Positions 42,567-50,985 are shown, counted from the first letter of the stretch. The stretch is DNA of 64,000 nucleotides from Velamenicoccus sp964471325 (GCA_964471325.1 CAYYFL010000006.1:51885-115884); one strand, 5' to 3'. Numbers and translations: made by a program. Notes: generated by a model not told the origin, from the letters alone.

Positions 42567-43562
42567 TTACTCGATGGGAATAACGATCTTGGTACCTACT
42601 TTCAATTTGTTGGGATTCTTGATGCGGTCTTTGTTGATTTCATAGAGGTATTTCCACCTATGGCCGCTGCCGAGTTCCGCCTTGGCGATAGACCACAGAG
42701 AGTCGTTTTTCTTGACAGTGTATTCTTTGGTTGCGACCTGGACGGCGCTTTCCACCGTTTCTTTCTCAACAACTTTGTTTTCTGGGGAGCTTTCTTCCGT
42801 CACAACCTGTTCCTGCGGGGCGGCTTCTCCCGAAGCCTCTCCCTGATAGGGGATCATGACCTCTTCGACCTCCGCGATCATGAATTGCGCATTACGATCT
42901 TTTTGCATCCCGACGATGTCTGTGACGGGTGCGACAGCATCCAGCTTGCCGCGGCTGATGATGCGTATCCTCTCTTCATCCACGCCCTGGCCGACGAGAA
43001 AATTCTGCACGGCCTCCGCCCTTTTGCGGCCGAGCTTTTCGTTATAGGCTTCGGAGCCCCGCGTATCGCAGTTTCCTGTCACGAGGATATCGGAATCGGG
43101 ATTGCGCCGGAGGGTCTGTGCGGCGTCTTTCAGGATGATCGCTGCGTCTTCCCGGATCGTGCTTTTGTTGTAGTCAAAATAGATTTTGACATTTTTGATG
43201 ATCTTTTTGATCACAAGGGAAGGTCTGAGTTCCTGTGGTTTGGGGGCAGGCAGCTCATCCGATTTATAATCGTAGATGATCTTGTAGACATACACATAAC
43301 CACGGTTGCCCCATAACGGTCCTACCTGACCCGGCTGGGTTGGCCACCACCAATAGCCGCCGCGCTGGGCGTCTTCGACGGGTTCCGGCTTTGCATCCGT
43401 TGGCCACCAGGAGAATTTTTCCTGGGTGTTCTGTATGTCTGTTTTTCTTTTTTCTTCCTTGGTGGAAGCTGCGGCTGTGCCGTAAACGGACAGGATGGCA
43501 CAACTGAGCATGGCAAGGCAGGTTTTCAGGATGGTCTTTTTAAGAAATGCGCGGGCGGACAT
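42567..43562 (-). CDS. OmpA-LysM envelope protein
   Basis: A 331-residue exported protein. The signal peptide (ILKTCLAMLSCAILSVYGTAA) is followed by a Trp/Pro-rich segment (EKFSWWPTDA, GGYWWWPTQPGQVG), an OmpA-type peptidoglycan-binding domain (VKIYFDYNKSTIREDAAIIL; TGNCDTRGSEAYNEKLGRKR) and a C-terminal LysM domain (YTVKKNDSLWSIAKAELGSG; NPNKLKVGTKIVIP). Both domains bind peptidoglycan, so it tethers the outer membrane or a partner to the cell wall. It follows a PG-binding lipoprotein gene by 32 bases. Confidence 0.9.
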   Translation of the reverse strand: MSARAFLKKTILKTCLAMLSCAILSVYGTAAASTKEEKRKTDIQNTQEKFSWWPTDAKPEPVEDAQRGGYWWWPTQPGQVGPLWGNRGYVYVYKIIYDYKSDELPAPKPQELRPSLVIKKIIKNVKIYFDYNKSTIREDAAIILKDAAQTLRRNPDSDILVTGNCDTRGSEAYNEKLGRKRAEAVQNFLVGQGVDEERIRIISRGKLDAVAPVTDIVGMQKDRNAQFMIAEVEEVMIPYQGEASGEAAPQEQVVTEESSPENKVVEKETVESAVQVATKEYTVKKNDSLWSIAKAELGSGHRWKYLYEINKDRIKNPNKLKVGTKIVIPIE

Positions 43563-43594
43563 AATTACTTCTCCTTTTGACTAAGCCGGAATGT

Positions 43595-44056
43595 CTACTG
43601 TTGCTGTGTCTCTGATGGCTGTGTTTCAAAATTAAGATATTTTTTCAAAAGATTCCAGGTTTGCGGCCCGACGACTCCATCGACGGACAGATTGTTGGCT
43701 GCCTGGAACTCCTCGACAGCCTTTTTCGTTTTTGGGCCGAATTTTCCATCGATGTCGCCTGCGTAATAGCCTGCGTTCTTCAAGGCTGTTTGGACTTCTT
43801 TTTTTGTCGGTTTTTCCGGAACGACAACTGTCGGTACCGTCGCCGCCGGCGCTATGGCGGGGTTCTGGGAACTGCCCCTGGGTATTTCCATCGTTAAAGA
43901 AGATGGGGCAGGCGAAGAGGAAATATCTGGAGGTGCGGGTGCAGGAGAAGTCGCCGGCGCGGTCGCCTCGACGTTTTGTTCCGTGGGCTGCGCTTCCATG
44001 GTTTTGCAACCGGCCAAGAAAAAAAGCATACCTGCGATCACCAGACCTGTTTTCAT
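43595..44056 (-). CDS. Lipoprotein with PG_binding_1 domain
   Basis: A 153-residue lipoprotein: signal MKTGLVIAGMLFFLAGC with the lipidated Cys in LAGC, a Pro/Ala/Glu-rich linker, then a peptidoglycan-binding domain: VQTALKNAGYYAGDIDGKFG, PKTKKAVEEFQAANNLSVDG and VVGPQTWNLLKKYL. The gene has a strong promoter (44153-44180) and an AGGGAGG ribosome-binding site. With the OmpA-LysM protein it forms an envelope-anchoring pair. Confidence 0.9.
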   Translation of the reverse strand: MKTGLVIAGMLFFLAGCKTMEAQPTEQNVEATAPATSPAPAPPDISSSPAPSSLTMEIPRGSSQNPAIAPAATVPTVVVPEKPTKKEVQTALKNAGYYAGDIDGKFGPKTKKAVEEFQAANNLSVDGVVGPQTWNLLKKYLNFETQPSETQQQ

Positions 44057-44152
44057 GACGCCTCCCTAGAAGTGTAAGATATTCTCAGTCGCCCTGGAGA
44101 ACGCAGAGCGTCTTTTCAGGGCAACAGCTTTATTTTCAGCGAGTTAAGGCTG

Positions 44153-44180
44153 ATTATAGCAATCCCCCATCCCCTGTCAA
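44153..44180 (-). promoter_or_regulatory. Promoter of the PG-binding lipoprotein/OmpA-LysM operon
   Basis: On the minus strand TTGACA (44175-44180) and TATAAT (44153-44158) with 16-bp spacing. The leader is about 90 nt and contains a GCCCTG/CAGGGC hairpin near 44091-44122. Confidence 0.85.
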
Positions 44181-44224
44181 GTGATACTTGGAATGGGTGT
44201 TTTGTTCCTTCGCGAGAGCTCTAT

Positions 44225-44947
44225 TTATTTTTCTGAAATGATCCTGGAAAGATTCTTTTCGATAAAATCCAGAAGTTTTTGTTGGTCGGATTGAGAGATC
44301 TTATGGAATTCTACGCCGACGCCTGGATAGAGATGCGGTTGAATGTGCTTATCGGGGAGCCAGACGACTTTAACGTCGAGCACGAGAGGCGTTTCTCTGG
44401 GAGAGAGTTGCATCGTAAGGATGAATTCATCGCCCAGGCTGAACTGCTGGCATCCGAAGATGTAGGCGCCGATGCCGCTGAGGTTCACAATTTCAGCCTT
44501 CTGGCAGACCGGATTTTTTTGATGCTTGGGCCGCAGTTCGATCTTGATGTCGATGGGGAGGCGTTTGAAACGTCTGCGCAGCTGGAGTTTCTGGATGTTT
44601 TCTATGATTTGATCCTCGTCGAAGGCCGCTAATGCGATTTCTTCCGTCGGATGCATATCGATCACGCGGTCCAGTCCTGCAACAGACAGGACATTTTTGA
44701 CGTGAACGGGGATTTGGCAGAATTTCATCCGGCCGTTGCTGTTGGTGACTTCTTTGTAGGCCAGGACAAGGGCGGAGATACCCATGTAGTCGATGGCATC
44801 GACTTCGTCAAAATTGCAGAGGATGTCCGTAAAGCCGTCGTGCAGGCATTGGCCGACGGATTCGACAAAATGGGCCGCATTGACATCGATGCGGCCTATC
44901 AGGTCAAGAATGATGATGTTGTTTTTTTGGCGTGCGCGGATCTCCAT
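44225..44947 (-). CDS. STAS-PilZ fusion protein
   Basis: A 240-residue protein. Residues 1-105 are a STAS domain: IILDLIGRIDVNAAHFVESV, then DEVDAIDYMGISALVLAYKE and FCQIPVHVKNVLSVAGLDRV. At the site where SpoIIAA-like antagonists have DSSG, this protein has DYMG, so the usual phospho-Ser is missing. Residues about 122-237 are a PilZ domain with RRRFKR (RxxxR) and NLSGIG (NxSxxG), both needed for c-di-GMP binding. It is 20 bases after the receiver gene at 44968 and probably transmits its signal. Confidence 0.88.
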   Translation of the reverse strand: MEIRARQKNNIIILDLIGRIDVNAAHFVESVGQCLHDGFTDILCNFDEVDAIDYMGISALVLAYKEVTNSNGRMKFCQIPVHVKNVLSVAGLDRVIDMHPTEEIALAAFDEDQIIENIQKLQLRRRFKRLPIDIKIELRPKHQKNPVCQKAEIVNLSGIGAYIFGCQQFSLGDEFILTMQLSPRETPLVLDVKVVWLPDKHIQPHLYPGVGVEFHKISQSDQQKLLDFIEKNLSRIISEK

Positions 44948-44967
44948 TTGGAGGCGGATGACGGATT

Positions 44968-45354
44968 CTAGTGTAAATCTTTGTGCGTCCGGATCGATGC
45001 CTTGATGATGCGCCCCAGTTCTTCAAAACTGGATGTCTTCGGAAAGAAACCCGACACCCCCAGAGAAATGGCTTCGGTCATTCTTTCTTCTTTGGGATAT
45101 CCCGTGACCATCACGACGGGCAAGGATGTATTAAAACTGCGGATTTCTCTCAAGACAGCCATGCCATCCATGCCGGGCATCTGGATGTCCAAAAAGACGA
45201 TGTCCAGAGGTGTGTTTTTGATCAAGGCGAGCGCTTCTTCGCCGGAATAGCAGACATGCACGCGATGGTGCTTAGTCTCCAGCCAATACGACATCGATTC
45301 GCAGAATTCCGCTTCGTTATCAACAAGCAATATGTCGAGAGATTTGTCTTCCAT
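44968..45354 (-). CDS. Response regulator receiver protein
   Basis: A 128-residue CheY-like receiver. Acidic pocket VDNEAEF (D12), phospho-acceptor D56 in DIVFLDIQMPGMDG, VVMVTGYPKEE (Thr) and FFPKTSSFEEL (Lys) are present. It shares an operon with the STAS-PilZ protein downstream. The -10 box TATAAT at 45362-45367 is 7 nt upstream of the ATG, so the transcript may be leaderless. Confidence 0.92.
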   Translation of the reverse strand: MEDKSLDILLVDNEAEFCESMSYWLETKHHRVHVCYSGEEALALIKNTPLDIVFLDIQMPGMDGMAVLREIRSFNTSLPVVMVTGYPKEERMTEAISLGVSGFFPKTSSFEELGRIIKASIRTHKDLH

Positions 45355-45361
45355 GTCTACA

Positions 45362-45367
45362 ATTATA
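45362..45367 (-). promoter_or_regulatory. -10 box of the receiver/STAS-PilZ operon
   Basis: TATAAT on the minus strand 7 nt from the start codon. No strong -35 is seen at 16-18 bp. Confidence 0.5.
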
Positions 45368-45398
45368 ACCTAAAACCTTTATATTTTTCTATATATTT

Positions 45399-46073
45399 TT
45401 AAGTTGTTTCCTGCGTTTGCCCTTCTTCCTTCTCCGGTTCAAAACGCCCTTTTTCAGCCTGCCAGATATACGTGTCTTTCTCCAGGATGATCTTTGGTTT
45501 TCCCGGTGTTGTCACAATGGCCACCTCGCCGCTGGTGCCGTGGTCGAATACCTGACGGTAGCCTCCCTCCTGCCACCGGTAGGCAGCAATATCTTTGTAA
45601 TGAGTCCCTCCGGGGTTCACGAAGATGATGACAGGCGGTTTTGCTTCTTCCAGGGGCGCGACATAAACCTGCCCAGGGCGGTCCATGCCTGTCATGGTCC
45701 TGATGAGGTGGTAATTTTTGTCGGGACCCAGGTCATAAATCTGGTAGAAGACGTAATTATAGACAGGCAGGAGTTCTTTTTCGGCCACGCTGAAAGGCTT
45801 TGGTTCTTTTTTGGATTTTTCGGGCTCCGTGACGTACATCGCCACAAAACTGATGATGATCTCGGGTTCCGGGTCGTCATCGAGGTTTGTCTCCAGGTAA
45901 GTTTCTTCGTTTTTCCATGACGGATTATATGAAAGGAGCCAGCCGTCGTATTCTATTTTTTTTGGCGGCGTGACTTTAGGGTCCGCCTGGCACGGCTGTG
46001 TCTGTGCCAAAAGAAAAAGGAGGAGCGGCGTCCAGAAGAGGAAGATCGTTGTGCTGTGGTGTCTTTGGTTCAT
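45399..46073 (-). CDS. Exported protein of unknown function
   Basis: A 224-residue protein with a signal peptide (IFLFWTPLLLFLLAQTQPCQA) and a mostly beta soluble part (YDGWLLSYNPSWKNEETYLE; DDDPEPEIIISFVAMYV; PVYNYVFYQIYDLGPDKNYH; QVYVAPLEEAKPPVIIFVNP). A Glu/Thr-rich tail ends it. No family recognised. It starts in an ATGA overlap with the coiled-coil gene, so they are co-translated. Confidence 0.7.
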   Translation of the reverse strand: MNQRHHSTTIFLFWTPLLLFLLAQTQPCQADPKVTPPKKIEYDGWLLSYNPSWKNEETYLETNLDDDPEPEIIISFVAMYVTEPEKSKKEPKPFSVAEKELLPVYNYVFYQIYDLGPDKNYHLIRTMTGMDRPGQVYVAPLEEAKPPVIIFVNPGGTHYKDIAAYRWQEGGYRQVFDHGTSGEVAIVTTPGKPKIILEKDTYIWQAEKGRFEPEKEEGQTQETT

Positions 46074-46759
46074 TCTTTTTGCGGGGATTGCAGTTTTTCA
46101 ATCAGCCGTTCTTTTTCTTTCAGGGTCTCCTCCACTCTTTCAAATTCAACGCGTGAGACCCATTGTCCTTCGCTCTTGTTGACATTGTGTTCTTCGACAA
46201 TTTTTTTTTGCTGTTCCAAAAGGACCTTCATATTTTTATTCTCTTCTCTAAGGCCCTCGATCGTCGTTTGGGCCTTGCGCAAGGCGTCTTCGGTTTCCGT
46301 TGTTTTTTTCTTTAAGGTTTCGTGTTCGAGGCGCAGTTGGGTGAGTTCCGTGTTCTGCCGCCGCCTGACGGAGATTTCGCTCTCAAGGGCCTCTTCTTTT
46401 GTCGTTAATTCTTTTTTCAGGGAGCCGTGCTCTTCTTTAAGTTTATCGAAGCTTTCGGAGTCAAAGGCCGCATTCGACCGTTCTTTCAACAATTCTTGTT
46501 CGCGGCCGCGTAACCGTTCGCTTTCTTCACGCGAAGCCTCCAGTTCTTTTTCCAAGGTGGCGATACGTTCTTCGTGATGGAGTATTTTCTTCTGGAGACC
46601 CAGAACGGGGTCGGCAGTTGCAGTCTCGCCTTCGGCCGGTTTGGCGGCCAGCATGGTGCCGAGCATTTTTGAAGAGGCCGGCTCTTTGAGAAGAACGAAT
46701 ACACCGGCACCGATCAACCCCAGAAATAAAAGCCCCATGACGAAAATCAGGACATCCAT
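46070..46759 (-). CDS. Membrane-anchored coiled-coil protein
   Basis: A 229-residue protein with an N-terminal membrane helix (VLIFVMGLLFLGLIGAGVFV), then a long coiled coil of Glu/Leu/Lys heptads (KKILHHEERIATLEKELEAS and onward) to the end. No catalytic motif. It may be a structural or scaffolding element, with a partner in the overlapping gene at 45399. The -10 box TACAAT (46770-46775, with TTGTTT at 46793-46798) is 10 nt upstream of ATG 46759. Confidence 0.72.
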   Translation of the reverse strand: MDVLIFVMGLLFLGLIGAGVFVLLKEPASSKMLGTMLAAKPAEGETATADPVLGLQKKILHHEERIATLEKELEASREESERLRGREQELLKERSNAAFDSESFDKLKEEHGSLKKELTTKEEALESEISVRRRQNTELTQLRLEHETLKKKTTETEDALRKAQTTIEGLREENKNMKVLLEQQKKIVEEHNVNKSEGQWVSRVEFERVEETLKEKERLIEKLQSPQKE

Positions 46760-46769
46760 GACAAGAAGT

Positions 46770-46833
46770 ATTGTACATAAAAACCCGCGGAAAAACAATT
46801 CTTTGTGAAAGAAGCGGAAACCTGTGGTACAAT
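46770..46833. promoter_or_regulatory. Divergent promoter pair
   Basis: On the minus strand TTGTTT (46793-46798) and TACAAT (46770-46775), 17-bp spacing, serve the coiled-coil gene. On the plus strand TTGTGA (46803-46808) and an extended -10, TGGTACAAT (46825-46833), serve the small membrane protein gene. Confidence 0.5.
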
Positions 46834-46866
46834 GCGTTCCATCAGGCGCCAGCAGGAAAGGATGCG

Positions 46867-47166
46867 ATGCTCAAAGAATACAGGACGCAGACAATTTTGG
46901 GTGTGTGGGGAGGTTTTTTGTTCGGCGGCCTCGGCTACATCGTCTCCTGCCTAGGGTCTTCTTACTTCTATTTTGGTTACGTGATGATGGCGGGAGGCTA
47001 CATCCTTTTGGCCTGCGGCGGGTATATGTATGGCCGCGGCAAAGGATATGGATGGCTTGTGAGTTTTTTGGGAATACTGGGTCCTTTGGGATTGCTTGTT
47101 CTTTATGTCCTGCGTGATAGGAGTGCGTGTGTTTTGAAGAAGCGCCGCAAAGAAGGATTGGTATAG
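46867..47166 (+). CDS. Small integral membrane protein
   Basis: A 99-residue protein with three membrane segments (ILGVWGGFLFGGLGYIVSCL, YFYFGYVMMAGGYILLACGG, WLVSFLGILGPLGLLVLYVL), Gly-rich, and a basic C-terminal tail (LRDRSACVLKKRRKEG). ATG 46867 has AGGAAAGGA. It is the only plus-strand gene between 20.7 and 58.5 kb. Function unknown. Confidence 0.75.
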   Translation: MLKEYRTQTILGVWGGFLFGGLGYIVSCLGSSYFYFGYVMMAGGYILLACGGYMYGRGKGYGWLVSFLGILGPLGLLVLYVLRDRSACVLKKRRKEGLV

Positions 47167-47197
47167 TCTTTTAAGAAAGGATGGGAAGCGCTTTCGG

Positions 47198-47803
47198 TTA
47201 GAATTTTTTGATGACCGCGATGACCTTGCCCAGGATGCTGAAAGGTTTGCGGATATCGGGACAAGAGACGTTGGCCGGCTTCAGACAGAAGCCGGCCTTG
47301 TCTTTTTCGATGGTTTTGATCGTGGCTTCATGGCCGACAAGCGCCGCAACGATCTGGCCGGCATCGGCCACGCGTTGACGCCGCACGATAGCGATGTCTC
47401 CTGCGGTGATTCCATTGCCTTTCATGCTGTCGTCCCGAACCTTCAAGGCAAAAACCGGTTTGTCCGGTCCCGGGAGGAGTTCATCGAGATAAACGTATTC
47501 GTTGATCTCCTCAAGGGCGATATCCGTCATTCCCGCCACAAGGCCGCCGATCATGGGGATACGGAAGGCAACCGGTGTTTTGAGGTTGATGGCGCGCGAC
47601 TGGCGCGGCGTCAGGGTAATAAACCCTTTGCGCGAGAGACTTTTGAGGTGGTCGCGCGTTGTCCCCGTGGATTTGAAACCGAAGTGTTTGCCGATCTCCC
47701 GGATAGTCGGAGGTCTTCCGGTGTGATTGATGGTTTTTTGGATAAAACCCAGGATGTTTGCCTGCCGGGCCGTTATGCCGCCGGGGACGCCTGCGTCCTT
47801 CAT
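47198..47803 (-). CDS. lexA: LexA repressor
   Basis: A 201-residue LexA. N-terminal winged helix (ARQANILGFIQKTINHTGRP; TIREIGKHFGFKSTGTTRDH), then the cleavage site Ala90-Gly91 (GGLVAGMTDIA), catalytic Ser126 in KVRDDSMKGNGI and Lys163 in GHEATIKTIE. RecA-driven self-cleavage is therefore expected. It is the third gene of an operon with two small proteins and starts in an ATGA overlap with the preceding gene. No copy of a known SOS box was recognised by eye; PVC bacteria have divergent boxes. Confidence 0.95.
   Translation of the reverse strand: MKDAGVPGGITARQANILGFIQKTINHTGRPPTIREIGKHFGFKSTGTTRDHLKSLSRKGFITLTPRQSRAINLKTPVAFRIPMIGGLVAGMTDIALEEINEYVYLDELLPGPDKPVFALKVRDDSMKGNGITAGDIAIVRRQRVADAGQIVAALVGHEATIKTIEKDKAGFCLKPANVSCPDIRKPFSILGKVIAVIKKF
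47273..47307 (+). terminator. Terminator-like hairpin inside lexA
   Basis: A perfect 10-bp stem GGCCGGCTTC/GAAGCCGGCC with loop AGACA, followed on the plus strand by TTGTCTTTTT. It lies about 105 nt past the stop of the plus-strand gene 46867-47166 and may end its transcript while being part of the lexA coding sequence. Confidence 0.45.
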
Positions 47804-48120
47804 GATTTGGCTTTTGAACGCAGCTGTTTATTGACCTCCTGGATTTCGCTGTAAATTTTTAAAATGGTTTTGTTCTTGAGCTGGTCTGAGGACAAGAGCG
47901 GCGCCATGGCTTTCCCCAGTTCGTAGTAAAGTTCTTCGCGCTTGGCCTGCAGGATCAATTGTTCGGTTTTTTTCTTTGTTTTGTCGTAGATCGCCAGGAG
48001 TTGTTTTTCGCTTTTTTTCAGGGTTTTGAGCGTTTTATGGCTGATCTTGGAAATATTTTTTTGGGCATCTGGCCAGACCTCTTCGATTTTTTTCTGGATT
48101 GTTTTTTTAAGATCGTTCAT
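47800..48120 (-). CDS. Small basic helical protein upstream of lexA
   Basis: A 106-residue protein rich in Lys and Glu and wholly helical by composition (KKTIQKKIEEVWPDAQKNIS; KTLKKSEKQLLAIYDKTKKK; AKREELYYELGKAMAPLLSS). ATG 48120 has AAGGAGACAG. It overlaps lexA by 4 bases and follows the 48140 gene by 19. It may be a coiled-coil protein of DNA or cell-cycle function; no family recognised. Confidence 0.7.
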   Translation of the reverse strand: MNDLKKTIQKKIEEVWPDAQKNISKISHKTLKTLKKSEKQLLAIYDKTKKKTEQLILQAKREELYYELGKAMAPLLSSDQLKNKTILKIYSEIQEVNKQLRSKAKS

Positions 48121-48139
48121 CTGTCTCCTTTCGCTCGGT

Positions 48140-48523
48140 TTAGAATTTAACGACGTAACCGACCTTTGCGCCTTCCTGGTCTTGGAGATCTGTCGTGCGG
48201 AAATCAGGACGGCTTCCTTTGATCTGGGCGGGGAACTGGTTTTGGATGATCTTGTCAAACTCCATGTTGTTCTTGATCGAGTCGTAGGCCTGGGCGACCC
48301 TCAGGATGGGTTTTTCGCCGACAGCCAGATTGACGATGCGGTTAGGGACGCTGCGGTAGAAGAACAGGGGATTCGGTTCCGACAGCGAGAGCTGGATGAC
48401 ATTCAAAAGGAGGTATTCTCCGATGACGACAACAATACCCATCTGGAGGATTTTTTTCGATGTTTTGCGCAAGGCGTTTTTGGCCCGCGATTTTCTGTAA
48501 TTCCTGCTTTTGATCTCTGTCAT
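48140..48523 (-). CDS. Membrane protein, first gene of the lexA operon
   Basis: A 127-residue protein with a basic N-terminus (MTEIKSRNYRKSRAKNALRK), one membrane helix (ILQMGIVVVIGEYLLLNVIQ) and a soluble C-terminal part (LAVGEKPILRVAQAYDSIKN; MEFDKIIQNQFPAQIK). No family is recognised. ATG 48523 is chosen as the first ATG before the basic stretch; the ribosome-binding site is weak. It is followed by the small helical protein gene and lexA. Confidence 0.65.
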   Translation of the reverse strand: MTEIKSRNYRKSRAKNALRKTSKKILQMGIVVVIGEYLLLNVIQLSLSEPNPLFFYRSVPNRIVNLAVGEKPILRVAQAYDSIKNNMEFDKIIQNQFPAQIKGSRPDFRTTDLQDQEGAKVGYVVKF

Positions 48524-48619
48524 GGTTTTCCGGTGTCCCTGCCTCGCGGAAGAGTCATTCTTGGCCCGTGGGCCCAAAAAGATTTTAAAGAAATGAATAA
48601 ACTCTTTCTCTTACATATT

Positions 48620-48648
48620 ATTATGGACTTGAACCCAGGGGGTGTCAA
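48620..48648 (-). promoter_or_regulatory. Promoter of the lexA operon
   Basis: On the minus strand TTGACA (48643-48648) and CATAAT (48620-48625) with 17-bp spacing. The leader is about 90 nt and contains a TTGGGCCC/GGGCCAA hairpin. SOS control would need a LexA box here, which could not be recognised by eye. Confidence 0.75.
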
Positions 48649-48655
48649 TAGAAAC

Positions 48656-50209
48656 TCATCCGGTTTTGTGCGGCGGAGCGATATTTTCTTCAATCAGGAT
48701 ACGCTTAAGGATCTTGCCGGTTGAGTTTTTCGGGAGTTCCGTCCTGATCTCGATTTTTCTGGGGATTTTATAGTCGGCCAGATGCCCGCGCAGGTAAACG
48801 ATAATGTCGTGTTCTGTCATTGATCCGGCTGTTTTGAGGACGACATATCCCTTGGGAACCTCCCCTTTGTGCGGATCGGGAACGCCGATGACCGCCGCTT
48901 CCCTGATGCGGGGGTCGCGGTAAAGGACTTCCTCGATTTCGCGCGGATAAACGTTCAACCCCCGGACATTGACCATGTCTTTTTTGCGTCCCATGATGAG
49001 GATGTATCCGTCCTTATCGATTTTGGCCATGTCTCCCGTCAAGAGCCATCCTTCCCGGAGGGCCTGACGGTTGTCCTCCTCTTTTTTGTGGTAGCCGAGC
49101 ATGACATTCGGTCCCTTCACGCACAATTCTCCCTCTTGTCCTGGGCCGAGAGTTTGTCCGTGCTCATCGATGATTTTGACTTTTACGTCCGGGATGGGCA
49201 GGCCGATGGATCCGGGTTTGCGTGGTCCTTTGAGCGGATTGAGGGAGACGACAGGAGACGCCTCTGTCAACCCGTAACCCTCCAAAAGCGGGAGGCGGAA
49301 TTTTTTTTCAAAACCCAGAAAGACTTCGACGGGAAGGGCCGCGGCCCCGGAAATGGCGAGCCTGACGGGGTTCACAAATTTTAGAAGAAATGGCGGCAGG
49401 AACGCGGGCAGCTTCATTTCTTTGAGAATGCCGTAGATGGACGGGATGCCGACGAATATCGTGACGCGGTTTTTGCGGATTGTTCTCAGGAGTTTTTTGA
49501 TCGGCCGGGGCGATTTCATGATGACGGTTTTGGCTCCGGCGTCCAGAGGCATCAGCATGCAGACAGTCGCTGCAAAAGAGTGGAAGAGCGGCAAAAAAGA
49601 GATAAAGGTGTCTTTCGGTGTGACGCGAATGCACCGGGACGATGAGCGGATGTTAGATAACAGGTTGTTGTGTGTCAGCATGGCGGCCTTGGGATGGCCT
49701 GTTGTGCCGGATGTGTAGAGGAAGACGGCCGGATCCGCAGGTCTTTCGGGGATGTCTGCGAGCCGGGCCAAAGACGCGTCGATGGGCACTCCTCTTATTT
49801 GTGAAGATTGAAGCACAAACGCCAGACTTGCCGTCATCGTTTTTAGTTCATCGGCCACAGATGCATAAGCGGTGGAGGTGATTAATCCTTTTGCCTCTGA
49901 ATCATCGAGGATATACTTTATTTCTTCCCTTTTGAACATGTGGTTGATGGGAACGATAATATTGCGGTTCAGCAGGATTCCGAAGTAGGCATAGACGAAT
50001 TCCGGAGAATTGTCCAGCAGGATGGCGATCTTCTCCCCTTGCCTTGTCCCGGCTTTTCTTATGGCAGAAGCAACGCGGCAGGATTCCTGGAAGAGTTCTG
50101 TATAGCTGATTTCTTTGGAGCCGAAGATCAGTGCCGTCTTTCCCGGGTGATGGCGATGGGCCCGCAAGAGGATGTCAATCAGACTGGGGATATTTTGTTG
50201 TTGAAACAT
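48656..50209 (-). CDS. AMP-dependent acyl-CoA synthetase/ligase
   Basis: A 517-residue member of the acyl-adenylate family (long-chain fatty acid CoA ligase group). Motifs: AVFLYTSGTTGHPKAAMLTH (P-loop), YGLTEASPVVSLNP, LLTGDMAKIDKDGYILIMGR (A5/A8 region) and the final PKNSTGKILKR with the catalytic Lys. It activates a fatty or aromatic acid to the CoA or ACP thioester. ATG 50209 overlaps the uppP stop (TAATG), so it is translated with the phosphatase. Confidence 0.93.
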   Translation of the reverse strand: MFQQQNIPSLIDILLRAHRHHPGKTALIFGSKEISYTELFQESCRVASAIRKAGTRQGEKIAILLDNSPEFVYAYFGILLNRNIIVPINHMFKREEIKYILDDSEAKGLITSTAYASVADELKTMTASLAFVLQSSQIRGVPIDASLARLADIPERPADPAVFLYTSGTTGHPKAAMLTHNNLLSNIRSSSRCIRVTPKDTFISFLPLFHSFAATVCMLMPLDAGAKTVIMKSPRPIKKLLRTIRKNRVTIFVGIPSIYGILKEMKLPAFLPPFLLKFVNPVRLAISGAAALPVEVFLGFEKKFRLPLLEGYGLTEASPVVSLNPLKGPRKPGSIGLPIPDVKVKIIDEHGQTLGPGQEGELCVKGPNVMLGYHKKEEDNRQALREGWLLTGDMAKIDKDGYILIMGRKKDMVNVRGLNVYPREIEEVLYRDPRIREAAVIGVPDPHKGEVPKGYVVLKTAGSMTEHDIIVYLRGHLADYKIPRKIEIRTELPKNSTGKILKRILIEENIAPPHKTG

Positions 50210-50985
50210 TATTTCAAGAAGAAGAGAAACATCGTTCCCGCCAGGACGCAATAATATCCGAAAACGTGAAAGCGTCCGCCCAACAGGGCCTTTTTTAAGA
50301 GGAAGAGGGCCAGGAGGCCGCAAAGATACGAGGTGATGATGCCCGCTGTTACGTCTAGCGGCCGGTATTCGGCGATTTTCATCCAGTCGGCATCTTTGGC
50401 TTCCAGTGCAAACGCCCCTGCGATCGCCGGGATGGATGCCAGAAAGGAAAAACGGAAGGCCTGTCCCGGTTCAACTTTTCTCATCAAAAGGGTGCCGATT
50501 GTTGAGCCGGATCTTGAAATACCGGGCGTGATGGCGATGCCCTGGCTCAATCCCATGAGAGCGCTGTCGGCGTAACCCGGCAAACGGCCGCCTTTTTTGA
50601 TGAAGCCCGTCGAAAGAATGAAGAGCCCGTTGAGGATCAATAAAGCGCTCACCGGCGCCGGTGCATTAAAAAAAGATTCAAATGTTTTCTTGAGCGTCAT
50701 CCCGATTATCCCCGTGATGACGGTGACGATCAGGATGCGCAGGATGGCTTCTGTATTTTTGCATGCGGCGACGATGTCTTTATAGAAAAATGTCGCCAGG
50801 GCCGCGAGCGTGCCGATATGGAGAGAGACATCAAGGAAGACGAGATTTTCCCGCAGTCCCAGGAACCGTTGAATGATGACGAGGTGTCCGGAACTGCTGA
50901 CCGGCAGGAATTCCGTTATTCCCTGGATGGCTCCGAGGAGGACGATCTTGAGCGTGATCGCATAGCTGCTTGCCGGATCATTCAT
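50209..50985 (-). CDS. uppP: Undecaprenyl-diphosphate phosphatase
   Basis: A 258-residue UppP/BacA protein with about eight membrane helices. The signatures IQGITEFLPVSSSGHL and ITPGISRSGSTI are both intact. It recycles the lipid carrier for peptidoglycan and surface polysaccharides. ATG 50985 lies within the last codons of the preceding CBM-like gene (8-base overlap). Overlap with the acyl-CoA ligase downstream is one base. Confidence 0.95.
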   Translation of the reverse strand: MNDPASSYAITLKIVLLGAIQGITEFLPVSSSGHLVIIQRFLGLRENLVFLDVSLHIGTLAALATFFYKDIVAACKNTEAILRILIVTVITGIIGMTLKKTFESFFNAPAPVSALLILNGLFILSTGFIKKGGRLPGYADSALMGLSQGIAITPGISRSGSTIGTLLMRKVEPGQAFRFSFLASIPAIAGAFALEAKDADWMKIAEYRPLDVTAGIITSYLCGLLALFLLKKALLGGRFHVFGYYCVLAGTMFLFFLK

